Shown: one piece after another, positions 1-16,056 of the stretch | Numbering within the stretch: position 1 is the first letter of the stretch | Layout of the letters: every line of letters begins with the position of its first letter | NCBI GenBank assembly: GCA_025917655.1 | Contig: CP084620.1 | Span: 620,001 to 684,000, forward strand | Direction: 5' to 3' | Length of the DNA: 64,000 bases | DNA from: Chlorella sorokiniana | Taxonomy: Eukaryota > Chlorophyta > Trebouxiophyceae > Chlorellales > Chlorellaceae | The notes under the pieces: generated by a model | What the model was told of the DNA's origin: nothing | Database searches by the model: none | The model's input: only the letters and a program-made list of their open reading frames with translations | Translations under genes and position numbers: made by a program

Positions 1-242
1 CTACAGCTGCAGCTCGCTAGTGGGCCTCCCATCTTTCGCTTTGCTCTGCGAGTCGCAGCGTCTGCCGTGCATACTTGCGATCAGCAACAGTCGGAAGCTG
101 GAACGCTGCTAGTGAGTGCCGCCGCTCGTCGCGCATTCCGCCGAAACGAAACCGCACTTGGGCAACGCTCTTTGGCACCGTCTAGTATCTTGCACGTGTT
201 CCTTCGCCATATCCGAATGGAAGTGCGCCGCGATGGGGCTTG
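1..242 (+). promoter_or_regulatory. Upstream sequence of the IDH gene
   Basis: The window opens in the 5' flank or leader of the isocitrate dehydrogenase gene. I see no conserved protein segment and no clear TATA box. Confidence 0.3.
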
Positions 243-4326
<4,084 letters not shown>

Positions 4327-4843
4327 AGCGAAAGAGATGCCAGACGGTGTGCGAGGTGCACACGCGAAGCGCTGCTTGCATGTTTTTACCGCTGCCACCC
4401 TCGTGCCCCCCCACCCCACCCCACCCCACCGCCACCACCAACGTGTTGCAATGTTAAGATAATTGACAGCCCGTCGCGTGTATGCTGTGCAGCTTGAAGG
4501 AATGATCCCCCAGAGCGGTTGTGACGGTTGGAGGGGAGCGTGAAGTGCGGCGCCTCTTCGCCCGGCGTCAACTGCGGAGCAGCAAGCATTTGCGCACAGA
4601 TTCCCATTCTTTACAGATCAGTGTAAGGCAGCTTAGTAAGCATAGTCGGTTGGCAGCCCCCGTTTTCAAGCAGGACTTGAAGGGCACCGTTCGATTGTTT
4701 CGTATTGCAGTCTGTGCAAGGGTGTGACAGGAGGGGGATTGAGCAGTTTGGCAGGGAGGCTGGACTTCAGTGACCTCAGTGCTGCAGTGGGGGAAATAAG
4801 TCTCTTTGCTTGATGCCAGGCGTAGACTGGGAGCGTGCAGAAG
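4327..4843. other. Convergent intergenic gap between IDH and mannanase
   Basis: Both genes end here, so the gap should hold two 3' untranslated regions. A TGTAA pentamer, the usual green-algal polyadenylation signal, lies at 4622-4626 on the + strand, about 300 bp past the IDH stop. A pyrimidine-rich CCCCACCCC stretch lies near 4410-4430. Nothing else is recognisable. Confidence 0.4.
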
Positions 4844-7800
4844 TCAGCTGTGCCTTGCACGCAGCTTGCGCCCAGCGCCAGAGAAGCTCTGAACCTCTGG
4901 CTGGGTCCTGTTGGTGATGGCGGCGGAGGAGCGCGGCACGCAGCCCGGCACGACAGCGCTGCCGCCCGCAGTCACCTCCTTGGCAAACGGCGCAATCAGG
5001 TTCTGGAAAGTGCTGTCTTTCTGCGGGTGTGCAAGGGTGCGTACGGGCCTGACACAACAATGGAGACGCAGGGGGCGGCGGTGGGGGAGGAGGGCATGGG
5101 TTGCACCGACTCCCCTGACCCATGCAAGCGCTGCACAAACCTGGAAGACGCTGCTGGGCGGGGCGGCGCCAGCCCTCTGCATCCCACTGCCAGAACAGAG
5201 CGCCGCGCAGCGTGCCGCCGCTGTCCAGCGAATCCTCCACCTCCCCGTGGACCATCTCATACCTGCGCAGCAGCAGGGCAGGCATCAACATGCAGTGCCT
5301 GGGCGACAAACAGGCTGGCCATGGTCGGCCAGGGCAGGAGCTGTTACAACATGCAAGTGCACCAAGCAGTGATCACCCCGCCTGCTGCTGCCCACCCCAC
5401 TCGCACCAGGGGTCCCGCGTCGAGGAGATGCTGCCATCGGCTGCCTCCTTGCCAAACTCCTCAAGCACCAGCGGCTTGCCCAGCTGGGCGGCCGCTGCTG
5501 CGTGCGCCTCGATCCAGGCGCGCCCAAAGCCCAGGTCAACTGCCCTCCAGTTGTCGGGCCTGGCGGTCAAGGGGCGTCGCTGACTTGAACAAGTGCCAGG
5601 CAGCGTAGCACCTGATGACACAATCCCCACAGCGCCGACGGGTCGGAGCACAAAGGTGCGGCTGGTGCCTGCAGCACTGCCAGCCCCGGTGCATCCAGCG
5701 GCTTGATGCAAGCCAGCTCACCACATGTGGATGACTGTGTAGTCGATGCCCGGCACCGCGTTGTTCTTCACAAAGTCCTGGCCCGTGAAGCTGGACCAGC
5801 TGCCGCGGCCGGCTGGGTTGGTGCCTGCACGCCACAGCAGGTGAGCCGCGTTTGTTAGCCATCAAACGTGGGAGATGGAATTTGCTCGACCAACAAGCCA
5901 ATGAGTGCCTCGTAAGTCGACGTGCAACGCGCAAAGGCTGCTTACCACAGGGTACTGCAATGGTAACGCATGCTCACACCGGCATACCGCAGAGCAGGTG
6001 CTGCTCCCCCTCAGTAGCAGCAGCCCTCCAGTACGCGCACCTGCCCGCGGGTCGGACTGATCCCAGAAGCCCTCAGCGCCTGTGCTGACCAGGTGGTTTG
6101 GGTCAACTGACTGCAACAGGGCAGACGTGGGCGGTTGAGAGTCAGCGGCACCTGGCTGCGCCTGCAGTGTGCAGGGCCCAGCCATGAAGGTGGACGGGCA
6201 CCCGCCCCCCCCGCCCCCGACACATCCCATGGTCCCCTCGGTGGTGCCTGCAGATCAGCCAGCGGGAAGGGCAGCATTGCTTGCTGTGGCATGCAGCCCA
6301 CCTTCAAGTGTGCCGCCATGTCGCGGTACCAATCTGCAATCGGCTCAGGGCCGCAGTACATACAGCGCGGCTCGTTCAGCAGGTTCCAGCTGCAGGGTGC
6401 GGGTCTCAGCCGTTGGACGGGGTTGGGCAGGACAAGGCGTTGCAGAGAGGCACACAGCTTCTTACTAAGCCAGCGGCACTGGCAGGAATCTGCCTGTTAG
6501 GCACCCATGCTCCCACGGCAGCGCGCCTTACCTCAAAATAGTAGGATCGTCCTTGTACAGCACCCCAGTCACTGTGTTGCGCCTGCTGACCAGAGCGCTG
6601 AAGTAGTCCTTGACCTGTGTTTGTGGCAGCGGTGGGAACAGCTCATGGGCCCGCTTTGCAAGGCCGCCAGCGATGCTCTGCCGTGGCACAACCCTGACCG
6701 CGGTGGAGGGCCGTTCCTGAGCCTCATGCCAGGGCTCCCGGGCAGCACCCGCCCATGCACACACACCTGTGGCACCCAACACACGGGCAGCCGCACCTGC
6801 TGCCTGCACTTGTCAGACGTCAGCCAGTCGTACGGAGTGACCAGGCGGTCCTCGGCGCTCAGGCCACCGCGGGGTCAATGTCAGGCTGGGGCTGGGTGCG
6901 GCTGGAGCCTGTGCCGCACCTGGAGGGGGACGAAGCGACAGGGAGTGGGTTTGGTGGGTGAATGCAAGGCCGCCTGGCATCAATGCAATGCCTGGTGGCC
7001 TGCGCAGCCCGCCTGCAATAGGCAGCGGAGGTGTGAGCACAGCCTCTTTGCGACGCAAGGGCTCCGCCTCTGCCGCCGGTATGGCCAGCTTCACCACTCC
7101 TCGAACAGCGGGATGCCGTTGTTGCGCTTCCAGGTGTTGAGCAGGACGGAGTCAAGCGGATGCCGTGGGCAGCCGCCTCAGCCAGCAGCCAGTCCACTGC
7201 TCGGGCCGACCGCTCATCAAAGACACCTGCTGGGACAGGTTGCCCAGGCAGTGCTGGATTGGCAGCTGGCGGCGGGTGCGCATGGCGGCTCGCTCCAGTT
7301 CCTTTGGGCAGCCGTAGCAAAGGACATCAGGTGCACGACACCCATGTGCTGCTCTTACTCGGTACCCACCTGGCGCTGTCTGCAGCACCGGACCGTTGTC
7401 GTCATCGGCAAGGAAGAAGCGCATGACTGCTTCCAACAAACAGGGCAGCACGACGACGGTGGTCAATCACAGCGGCAGGCGCGCCAGCACGGCGCCCAGT
7501 GACCAGCCTCCTCTGCCCACACCGCACCATTCAAGCCTGCCTCCTGAGCTGCTTTGAACTTGTCGGTCAGAAAAGCACGGTCATTCACAGCGTAGTGGAG
7601 CGTCCGCCAGCCGTTCCAGCCTGCTGTGCAGCAAGAGGCATGTTTTTTGTCAAGGGGCTGCTGCCAGCAGTGGCGGTCGTACTCAAGCGAACCCAGCAGC
7701 CGGGCCACTGGCCACTGGTGCCCCCATGGCGCACCGTGGAAGCGATACTCGCGGCAGGCATCGTCCACAAAGCGGCCGCCCGCTATCCGAATCAGGCCCT

Positions 7801-8022
7801 GCAGCGCGTGCAGGGCAGGGGCGGCGGCGGCGCCGGGTGGGCCGGCGGCTGTTGAGGTGTGGGACAGTGAGAAACCATGAGGGTCTGTAGCCGCGCGTTC
7901 CTGATCTGGGCACGTGCCTGTGGCGCCTGCAGAGGCTGGCTGGCCACCTCCTGAGGAGGCAGCAGCAGCAGCAGGGCGACCGCCAACACGCCCGCGGCGC
8001 TCAAGGCTTTTGAGCCAGGCAT
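4844..8022 (-). CDS. Secreted mannan endo-1,4-beta-mannosidase, glycoside hydrolase family 5
   Basis: Hydrolyses internal beta-1,4-mannosidic bonds of mannans, probably in the wall or outside the cell. The N-terminus (ATG at 8022-8020) is a signal peptide: MPGSKAL, a long Ala/Val/Leu core, then VASQP. Downstream, in order on the minus strand, come a GRFVDDACREYRFHG strand, FKAAQEAGLN, MRFFLADDDNGPVLQTAPG, VFDERSARAVDWLLAEAA, VLYKDDPTILR, LLNEPRC with the acid/base Glu (about 6380-6360), VDPNHLVSTGAEGFW, and KPLVLEEFGKE with the nucleophile Glu (about 5470). These are the expected landmarks of plant-type GH5_7 mannanases. The last exon ends at 4844, with a C-terminal tail of about 50 residues that I cannot match. 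At least ten short exons are needed and their exact borders are only partly resolved. The family call is strong; subfamily 7 is an inference. Confidence 0.85.
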
Positions 8023-8824
8023 CACACAGGGTATGCAGGATGATCAAGGTTTCCAAAAGGCCGTTCTGTCAAAAAGGCGATCGATAGGTTCCCACTGCTT
8101 GCATGTAGGCTGTAATCCAGCCTGATGGCTGTTCCAAGAGCAGCGGCCCCATCCACGCGTCAACCATTGGCTGCTCCCCAGAAGAGAGAAGGTGCTGGAG
8201 TACATGTGTAAAACGACTTGAAATTGATGCTAAACGCGCTTATCGACTGATGTTGCACAGGGATATGGTGTAACCAACGGGCTGGCGGGTGGCTGACGTG
8301 CAGCCGCCGGGGGCGCCGCGAGGAGCGTCGCAAGGTGTTGCTCCTAAGAAGCCGCGCTGCATGTGTTCCCCGCTCCGTCTGCTGTGTTACACCAATCCGC
8401 CGCTTTGAGGCCATGCTGAGCCCTCATCTTCTTCCGGAATGACCAGCATGCGGACGGGTGGCGCCACGTCGGACAGGACGAAAGCATGCCGATGGGCAGG
8501 GCGCTCACCGGAACTCAATTAATGCTCACGATTTCCCCCAACTGATGTCATAGCATGCCATCGCAATGCAAAGGGGACGTTCCTTGCAATCCGGGACGTG
8601 AACGAGCTATTCGCGAGCCACCCGTCGAGGTCGGGAAGTGTATTTGTGCCTAGAAGCTCGCACAACGATCGAGAAGTCGTAGCGTTGAGCATGTGAGTGC
8701 ACCAACCCGCCGTCCGCAGGTTTAACTTTGCGCCGGCCTTGTGGACAAGACTTTTTGGCCGCGAAGGGCATACCGATAATTCTTAAGCCAGGAACGCCGC
8801 TGTTAGAGCCGGGCGCTACAGCGC
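8023..8824. promoter_or_regulatory. Divergent intergenic region, mannanase / U-box gene
   Basis: Eight hundred bases separate two outward-facing start codons, so both promoters must lie here. The sequence is less G/C-rich than its surroundings and has no long conserved-looking reading frame. No firm TATA box, repeat or binding site was recognised. Confidence 0.35.
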
Positions 8825-10723
8825 GTGGCCGCAGGTGCAGGAGCCTTGCGGCGGCAGCTCAGCGCGAGGCTTCTCCCCCAATTGATTAGCTCCATGAGAC
8901 ATGTGCAAGAGATGTTGAAGGAAAGCGCCGAAACGCCGCAGGTATGCTGCCATTGGGCAGGGGAGGCTGTGTGCCCGCCGCAAGTGAAGGCTTGCTGGGC
9001 CCCCGTATGTTAGCGTTGCATGCTCGAGTTTTTGCCTCACAACTCGCTCTCGTCCCTCCCCTGCATCGGCAGGACTGCGGGGCTTGGCATTCTAGGCCAC
9101 CGCGGCTCCTGGCTGCGATCCAGGGCGCCGCTGCCCAGCCCAGCGCACCTGAGCCAGCGTCGAGGGTCGGCAGCCCAGCCGCACCTGACGAGCATGCCGT
9201 TCATCACCGCCTCTCAGAGGAGCTTGACTGTATAGCAGCTGCAGCGTGGGCAGGAGAGACAGCAAGGCCTGCTAACCTGCCACTGGCGGCACCGCCCGTG
9301 CCCAGGCCTGTGCATCCACGCTCGGCAGGCGCCCAGGAGGACGCCAGCAGCAACCAGTCGGCTACTGTACCGAGTAACAGGGCCTCACGCAAGCGTGCCA
9401 TGCAGCAGCAGCCAGCCGGAGCACTTGTCTCAGCACCGCAAGCAGCCGCTGCGCCGCCAGCCAAGCGTTCACGCAGCAGTGGCCCCTCGCCGCCTCTGAC
9501 CAATGCAGGGGCGGCTGTGGCGCCGCTCGTGCCCACGCCGCCTCTGCAGGAGCAGGAGGCGGCATCACAGCAGCAGCCTGCTCAGCGCATTCGTATCTAC
9601 CTCTGCAGAGGCTCACCGCCAGCCTCTTTTCACCGAGCCTGCAAGCTGCCATCGAGCCTGCCCCCGAGCAGGGCCCCAACTCCTGTTCCCGCCAGCGGGC
9701 GTCAGCTGGCTCCCTCGCACGAATCCCAGGCGATTGCGCAGCTGGAGGCTCGTAAGCAAGCCTTGCAGCAGCAGCTTGCGCTGCTCCAGCGGCAGCTCGT
9801 GACCAGCCTGCTGTCCCCCATGCCAGCTCTGGAACAGCCGTGGCCATTGCAGCACCCAGACCGGGCAGCCCTGCCAGCCGCCGCCATGGGGCAGCATGCG
9901 TCAACAATGTTGGGGCAGCAGGGCGCGGGCGCCACGTTGCACTCGCTGATGCAGGCACGCGGCCGCCGGCCTGCCAGCCGCCTGTCGTGCCAGCGCCCGC
10001 GGTCAAGCCGGCTGCCCGCAACTGGCAGCAGCTTCAGCGGGAGTGCCAGGAGGAGTTGCAGGCCTTGGCCGACCAGGAGGCTGATCAGGAGGGCTCAGAC
10101 GGGTGCAGCAGCGCCTCTTCGTCCTCCCCATCCTCCTCGCAGCGGCGGCACCCAGGGCTGACGGAGCGATTGAGCGCGCCGAGCGCATGCTGCGTGCGTC
10201 GGCTGCCCTCACGCGGTGCCCGCTGTCCCGGGTGAGCCTCGTCTGCCGTACCAGGAGCTGCGAGTGACATGCTGGCTCCTCCAGCGAGCCCGCGCCGCCT
10301 GCCCGATCTGAACTGCGTGGCAGGCTCTGACGGAAGCGCCCCTGTCCGCTGCCGTGCAGGACGTCATGAGGGACCCGGTTGTCGCATCAGACGGGCACAC
10401 CTATGAGCGCCTCGCCATCCTGGCCTGGTTCCAGCGCTCCTCCCTGTCCCCAGTCACTGGCCAGGTGCGAGCCGAGCTGCGTCGTGCGCTGTGCCATGCT
10501 GTTCCATCTGCCATGCCCCAAAGGGCGCGGGGTGAATCTCTGCAGCCGCTTGTCCCGATCAAGAGGCTGGGCGTGCTCCAACGTGCGTGTGCAGGTCATG
10601 CTGAACTACGACCTGAAGCCCAACCATGTAGCCAAGCTGCTCGCGCGCCTTGTGCACAGCGGCCAGGTCAGCAGCGCTGCCGCCGCCGCTGCAGGCAGTG
10701 CTGCTTGCGGCATAGCGCTGTGA
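8825..10723 (+). CDS. U-box domain protein, putative E3 ubiquitin ligase
   Basis: Likely transfers ubiquitin from an E2 to substrates, in the cytosol or nucleus. The diagnostic part is C-terminal: exon 10360-10464 encodes DVMRDPVVASDGHTYERLA then AWFQRSSLSPVTGQ, and exon 10595-10723 begins VMLNYDLKPNHVAKLLARL, together a complete U-box fold ending close to the protein's C-terminus. The preceding exon ends CPLS (donor about 10232), which supplies the start of the U-box. Upstream lie several hundred Ala/Pro/Gln-rich, probably disordered residues with a basic AKRSRSS patch near 9460 and a coiled coil (QLEARKQALQQQLALLQRQL) at 9740-9800. A possible first exon, 8825-8940, ends MRHVQEMLKESAETPQ. 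The frame must switch near 9965 and 10155, each by one base. U-box identity is firm; N-terminal structure and start are tentative. Confidence 0.75.
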
Positions 10724-11488
10724 GTGCCTGCCAGAACCGATCAGCCCGATCAACCAGCGGCGCCTTGGAAACAACCAACATTTTCCCACTTAACTTCTAC
10801 ACTGCTGCAATCGCATCCGTGAAAGGCTTCGAATTTTGTTAGCTTTGACGCCCTCCCGGACTGATCGACCCTGCGCAGATTATCCACCCCAGCAGCCACA
10901 GCATACCGCAGGGTTAACTGTGCTTCGTGTTATACCAACTTTGTACCTGTTGCCTTTGAGTTTTTCTAGGCCAGGCCACTCACCCCTTACGTCCATTGAT
11001 GCAGCCATCACCATGAGCCTTGTGCACAGCTTTCCTGCTGCCTTGGCCCGTAGTCCAGAGTCCCACTTCCATCATCCATCACCCTACCTTGTGCATGTCT
11101 CAACCTCCAACGACAATTTGATGCACTTTAATGGTTTCAATCAGCTTAGCATGCCTGAACGACCAGCGCCTTTGTACAAAAACACGCCGGCGCGGCCTCC
11201 TGTCCATCCCATCAAACTTGTTCACCCCGAAGTATCATTGTAACCATTTCATGTGATCCACGTTGATTGTCTGGTGTTCAAGGACAGTGTGCAGCTATTC
11301 AAGCCAGCATTTCACCGTTGACCAGGGCCCTCTCGATGAGCGCCGCTTGCGTGCTGGCGCAGATGTCAGCGTAGACTCCAGAGGGAGCCGCTTTCGATCG
11401 CTGCAGGCTATATATCATGTATGTTCGGGACATGATCACTTGTAGCTCGCCACAAACAGACCTTGGCACCTCACCGGTTAAACCCAAG
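10724..11488. other. Intergenic region between U-box and SAAL1-like genes
   Basis: This holds the U-box 3' flank and the next gene's promoter. A TGTAA polyadenylation-type pentamer lies at 11239-11243. One open frame of about 135 codons (10836-11243) has poor codon character and no recognisable motif, so it is not called. Confidence 0.35.
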
Positions 11489-13438
11489 ATGTCTGGCGAG
11501 GGGCCAGAGCCCTCTGTTGACCCTGCGCATCTGCTCGCATGCCTTCGTTGTTTTACGGAGGCCACGCAGCGCGACACTCCCGGCCGCCGCCGCCGGCTCA
11601 GCTGGCGCCGGTGCTGCCGCTCCAGCGGCGGAAGCAGAGCTTGGCTGGGAAGAGGCTGGCTCCCTGGTCTGGGACGCCGCCGCGATACCCGATGACGCGG
11701 CGTACCTGCTGCAGGAGTTACCAGACCTGCCCATGTTGCTAGGCGCCGCGCTTACAGCCACCGCTGCCGCCGAAAGCTGGCGTGCACTAGAGATTTGCTT
11801 GGGCATCATCGGCAACCTGGCCTGCCATGCAGGCCCCAAGCAACGCCTGCTGCAGCAGCAAGGACTGCCCGAGCTGTTGTTGGATAGATTATTGTGGCTG
11901 GATGATGCGGCGTCCCTGGCGGAATGCTGCCGCTGTGTGGCAAGCGTCCTTGCAGATGACAGCACCAATGACCCGGCGGTGAGCCTGCTGTGAATCCCAT
12001 TCATACTTCTGCCCTGCAGATTCCTGCGCACATCCCAGAGCGGCCTCCTTTGCTGGTGCATCAAGAGGATTGCGGCCCTTTTGCCGATCGCAGGCCGTGC
12101 AGCGCTGGTGGGAGCTGTTGCTCCGTGATGAGACGCTTGGGCGGCTGGTGTGGATTTTGGAAAACACTCTGAGCACCTCGCTGCTGGAGCAATCGTGCGT
12201 TGTGTCCTCTGGGGCCTTTCATACCTCAAGCAGCCTTCATGCCGTAATCTAGCTGCTTTGTTCATTGCCTGGCTTAATCTGATGTCGCCCATCCCTTGCC
12301 CTGCCCTGCTGCAGGCTGAGCCTGCTGACCCGGTTGGTGGAAGGGGCGGCAGCTGGGGCAGCAACAGGGGCCAGCGAGCGGCAGGTTGTCCCGCAGCTGC
12401 TGAGCCTTGACCTGCTGCCGCTGCTGGCGAGCGTGCTGACCGGCTGGCTGGCACGCCTGCATGCCGAGCATCAGTTTGCAGCGTTTGAGGAGCAGCCCAG
12501 ACCAAGCAGCAGCAGCAGTTGGGGCGCAGAAGAGCGCAGCAGTCCAGCAGCAGGCAATGGATTAGAGGCGACGGCTGAGGCGGCGGCAGCCTCTGCAATG
12601 GCAGCCTCCGCGCCGCCAGACCCGGGAGGCCGAGGCGCCTGCTGAGCTGGCCGCTGCTGCGGTTGTGGCCGCTGAGGTCTCAGAGGTTGCTGCGCAGGAG
12701 GCTTTGGCTCTGCTGGAAACGCTGATGGCTGGCCACGTCAGCGAGCAGGCCTTGAGCGCTGCTGGTGCGCTGGCGTGGCGGCTGACCCCGCCCCTGCCAT
12801 GCTGGGTTGTGCCTTGCCAATCGCTGTGTCACGCACCACAGCACCTTACCTCAGCCTGCACTGCACTAGCGAGCGATCATTGTGATTGGTCTGCCTTCTG
12901 CAGGTCTCCCCACGCGCTTGCCCGCATGGTCGGCGATGCACCGCAGCAGGGCCTGCAAACCATGAGCCTGATCCTGCTGGCCAGCATGGATGCGGCAGGT
13001 CGGCAGCTACTGCGGCACCCAGCGGCGGTTCGTGCTGTGCTGGCAATGCTGGCTGAGCCAGCTGCCCATGGGGCCACCAAAGCCGCAGAGGCAGAGCTGG
13101 CGGAGGCCTGCTGGGCGTTGCTGAGTTCGACCGTAGGTGAGCTGGACCGTCAGCAGCCCGTGGAAGGCATAGAAAACAAGCCGCAGCAGCAGGATCATGC
13201 AGAGCTAGCGGACAAGCACCCTGAGCGGGTGGACGACGTCCTGCAAGCAGCAGCAGAGTCGCTGGATGTCCTGGTTGAGGACTGGGCCAGTGCCGGATCC
13301 GGCTTAGCCAGCCACCAGGCTTACGTCCTTGGCCGACTGGAACCACTACTTGCTGCGCGGCACAGCTGGACCGAGGGGCAGCAGGCAGCGCTGCAAGCTG
13401 CGCTGGGACGCTGCCGCCAAGCCCCTCCACACGGCTGA
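11489..13438 (+). CDS. SAAL1-like armadillo-repeat protein
   Basis: Helical-repeat scaffold related to animal SAAL1 (serum amyloid A-like 1); its molecular role in algae is unknown. Exons carry, in order, LVWDAAAIPDDAAYLLQEL, RALEICLGIIGNLACHAG (the most typical SAAL1 block), LLLDRLLWLDDAASLAECC, WWELLLRDETLGRLVWILEN, PQLLSLDLLPLLASVLTGWL, ALALLETLMAGHVSEQAL and MSLILLASMDAAGRQLLRHP. The gene ends in a TGA at 13436-13438. ATG at 11489 (MSGEGPEPSVDPAHLLACL) fits as the start, but the frame moves by one base near 11580, inside a run of GCC repeats, before the conserved part begins. Introns lie near 11980-12090, 12195-12315 and 12770-12903. Family assignment rests on the NLACH block and repeat pattern. 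Confidence 0.65.
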
Positions 13439-13806
13439 ATGCGACTGTTCTCGCCAGCTGCTGCACTCATGCTTTCCTTAGGCTTGATTCTCCTGTTTCT
13501 AACCTTCATGGATGCATCTTCAACATGAAGGGAACAATCTGAGCTCACGGCGTTCTATGATTGCATCGCCCTGCGACTACAGCGTTGCACCCATTAAGCG
13601 GCAGCGACGTGCTGTGCGCGCTTTGGCGGCAGAAACAAAGAAGAGGCCGCCGCGCTGCAAAATGGCACTTTCATTCCCGACATAAATATCGCCCTAATTG
13701 CCGTTTCTCCGCGGTTTGTTGTTGTCCGGGGCAGCGAACCGCACTTTGACCGACTCGCAACCCGACTTTCGGCGCGGAGCGACCCTGAAGAGCAGAATAT
13801 AGCAGC
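13439..13806. promoter_or_regulatory. Intergenic region and promoter of dynein light chain gene
   Basis: Between the SAAL1-like stop and the next start. An A/T-rich TATA-like stretch, ATAAATATC, lies at about 13682-13690, some 120 bp before the start codon at 13807. This makes it a reasonable core-promoter candidate. Confidence 0.35.
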
Positions 13807-14240
13807 ATGACGGATGTAGCAGCGGTCGAGGAAACCGTGAAGCGGCTATCCTCGCATAAGGGCGTGGTGGGCATCGTTATCGCCAACGGCGAAGGGGTGC
13901 CCATCCGCACCACTCTGGAAAACGAGCTGGCAGTGACCTATGCAGCCCTGGTGTCCCAATTGGCCATAAAGGCGCGGCACATGGTCAAGGAGCTTGCAGA
14001 TGATGGCACCGACGACCTGCAATTCCTGCGCGTGCGCAGCAAGAAGCACGAGATCATGATAGCGCCAGGCTTTGACAAGGTGTGTGCGTGTGTGGGCGCA
14101 CAAACCCAGGCGGCTGCGACGGGGCAGCAGTTGTGTCACCATCTGTCTTTACAACTTTGAATAACGGCAGCCTTCCCGTTCATGTCCCACAGGACCACAA
14201 CTACACTCTGCTTGTTGTACAGCAGCCACAGGCAGACTGA
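13807..14240 (+). CDS. DYNLRB: Dynein light chain, roadblock/LC7 type
   Basis: Light chain that binds dynein intermediate chains, needed for cytoplasmic and, in flagellates, axonemal or intraflagellar dynein. Two exons, 13807-14079 and 14193-14240, join as FDK/DHNYTL to give 106 residues, near the family length of about 96-105. The single roadblock domain is complete: EETVKRLSSHKGVVGIVIAN, GEGVPIRTTLENE, FLRVRSKKHEIMIAPG and a C-terminal YTLLVVQQP strand. The frame is open with no anomaly. A dynein light chain in a Chlorella-like, apparently non-flagellate alga is of some interest, but other roadblock proteins act outside flagella. Confidence 0.95.
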
Positions 14241-14600
14241 ATCCTGATCAAACTGCAAGTGAGGCCTGGCTGCCCGGGGTTGCTGGTTCATGGTTCCTCA
14301 ACTTGCTTGCTGGCGCACCGCTGGCAACCTTGCCCACCGATGGCAAGGTCAATAACAGCTTGCCATGTGCGACACTCCCTGGCTTGCTACAGACGCGTGG
14401 CGGCACTGGTAAAGAGCGACAGTGTGCAGCTTGCGACAACTCAGGAATGGAGCAGCAGGCGGGAGAACATACGAAAGGGGAGCGGCAGAACCTAATGATG
14501 TATTGTGAGAAGCAGAACAACAGTACAAGGAGTTAAAAAATAGAAAATGAAGCAGCAGCAACAGCAAGTGGCAGCGTGCACCGCTGACCTCGCACTCTCC
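14241..14600. other. Convergent gap between roadblock and THG1 genes
   Basis: Two 3' flanks meet here. The sequence has A-rich patches near 14520-14560 and no conserved reading frame. I see nothing further. Confidence 0.35.
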
Positions 14601-16056
14601 TTACGCAAGCAGCTGTGGATTCTCCCTCCAGAAGCCGTCCTTGATGATGTCGCAGTGCAGCACACATGGCTCCAGCCGCTCCCGCTCCTTTGTCCGCCCA
14701 TCCTCTGTCTGGCGCACGTGCTTCACCCGCTGCCGTACCACCACAGAGCCCTGCACAGCAGAGACGCCATCTTCCTCGCAGCTGTACAATTATAGTTCCC
14801 CACTTGCATGCGCCACCCGTTTCATTGGTCATCCGCCAAAAATGCCCCGCCCCAGCTGCGGCACCTGTTCACCTTTCTGAATCGCTCCGGCAGCTTGCTA
14901 TAGTTGACCCCAAACTGGCTGAACAGCATCTCGTTCTTGTAGTCTGACAGCGTCCCCTGGGAAAGCAGAGAGAAGGGAACATGGGGCCGATTGAGCCAGG
15001 GTTACGGAGCTAGAAGCGAGGTTGAGGGCTGGCGTGAGCTGGCATGCTGCCAACGCGGGTGGAACACATATCCCTTCACACCCGTACCCGCAGTTGTGCA
15101 TGTGCCTCCGCCGTGCTCTTCCCCGACTTGACGAGGGCCCAGAAGCAGGTGTTGTACTGCGGGCGGAAGGGGTTGCCGAGGCAGCGAAAGAGAGCATGGG
15201 CATAGCCGCAGGGAACTGGTGCTTCAAAGCCCCCTGCAGCACAACGGCTACCGCAGCCTGCTCACCAGGTTGTTGATGTGGGTGTCTGCCTGGCGCCAGC
15301 TCAGGTAGTCGCGAAGCGTGCGGTCAGACGGGTACAGCACCGCCCGCGCGTCAAACATAGGGGTGGCTGCCAGGGGTGTGTCTGGGAAGCGGCGGGCCCA
15401 CAGGCGCACGTAGGTGGCAGTGAAGCAGGAGGTGACGAGCGAGACAATCTTGGAAGCACGGCGGCCTGGTTCAGGAAGAGGGACATGCGGCAGTAACTGT
15501 GAGTGTGTACGCCGCGCAGGCGCCCTCTTCCGTGCAGGCAGTGGCCCATGGGAGCACTGCCGCCTGCCGCCGCCCCTGAAGCTGTGCATCACGCGCCCGT
15601 GCGCACCGTACAGCGAGCAGCTGCGTGCAAATACAAAGCTGTACTCATCGCTCTCCCCAAAGGCCATTCGGATGTCCTGGAACTCCTGCATGACCGCCTG
15701 TGAACGCAAGCAATAAGGGACAGTAAGGCCCAGCGGGACGTGATGGATGATGCCGCACTCATTGGGCACCGCCATGCCCGGCATCATCCATTCACCTTGG
15801 CGGCATCATCCATCAGGCAAAGGGCTCGCAAGTCGTTGGGCTTCTCAAAATTGTGCAGGTCGCAGAACCTGCAATCAGCAGGCAAACGTTATGGGGTAGC
15901 ACAGCAGGGCCACAGGTAGCCGGAGGCGGCAGCAGAGGCGGCGGCGACCCACTTGGTAAAGCCTTTGCCGTCGAGGCGCACTACGATCCAGCAGCCCGGC
16001 AGCAGCGCGTCGTCAGTCTCATACTGCTTCACATACTCGAACTTGCTGCACGCCAT
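14601..16056 (-). CDS. THG1: tRNA-His guanylyltransferase
   Basis: Adds the extra G(-1) to the 5' end of tRNA-His by reverse (3'-5') polymerisation. ATG at 16056-16054 begins MACSKFEYVK, the typical THG1 N-terminus. Blocks follow in order: WIVVRLDGKGF (first metal-binding carboxylate), FCDLHNFEKPND, MQEFQDIRMAFGESDEYSFV (the SDEYSF metal site), KIVSLVTSCFTATYVRLW, FDARAVLYPSDRTLRDYLSW, RQADTHINNL, YNTCFWALVKSGKS, NEMLFSQFGVNYSKLPERF. The C-terminus has GSVVVR and a REN tail before TAA at 14603-14601. Exon 2 is 15796-15868 and exon 3 starts at 15697; introns are GT-AG. Both catalytic motifs are intact, so the enzyme should be active. Confidence 0.95.

Noticed and set aside
10836-11243. Possible 135-codon gene after the U-box gene
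   Set aside because: No motif, poor codon character, and placed where a 3' UTR and a promoter are expected.
11471-12598. 375-codon minus-strand frame over the SAAL1-like gene
   Set aside because: It is the reverse shadow of conserved + strand exons and low in recognisable structure.
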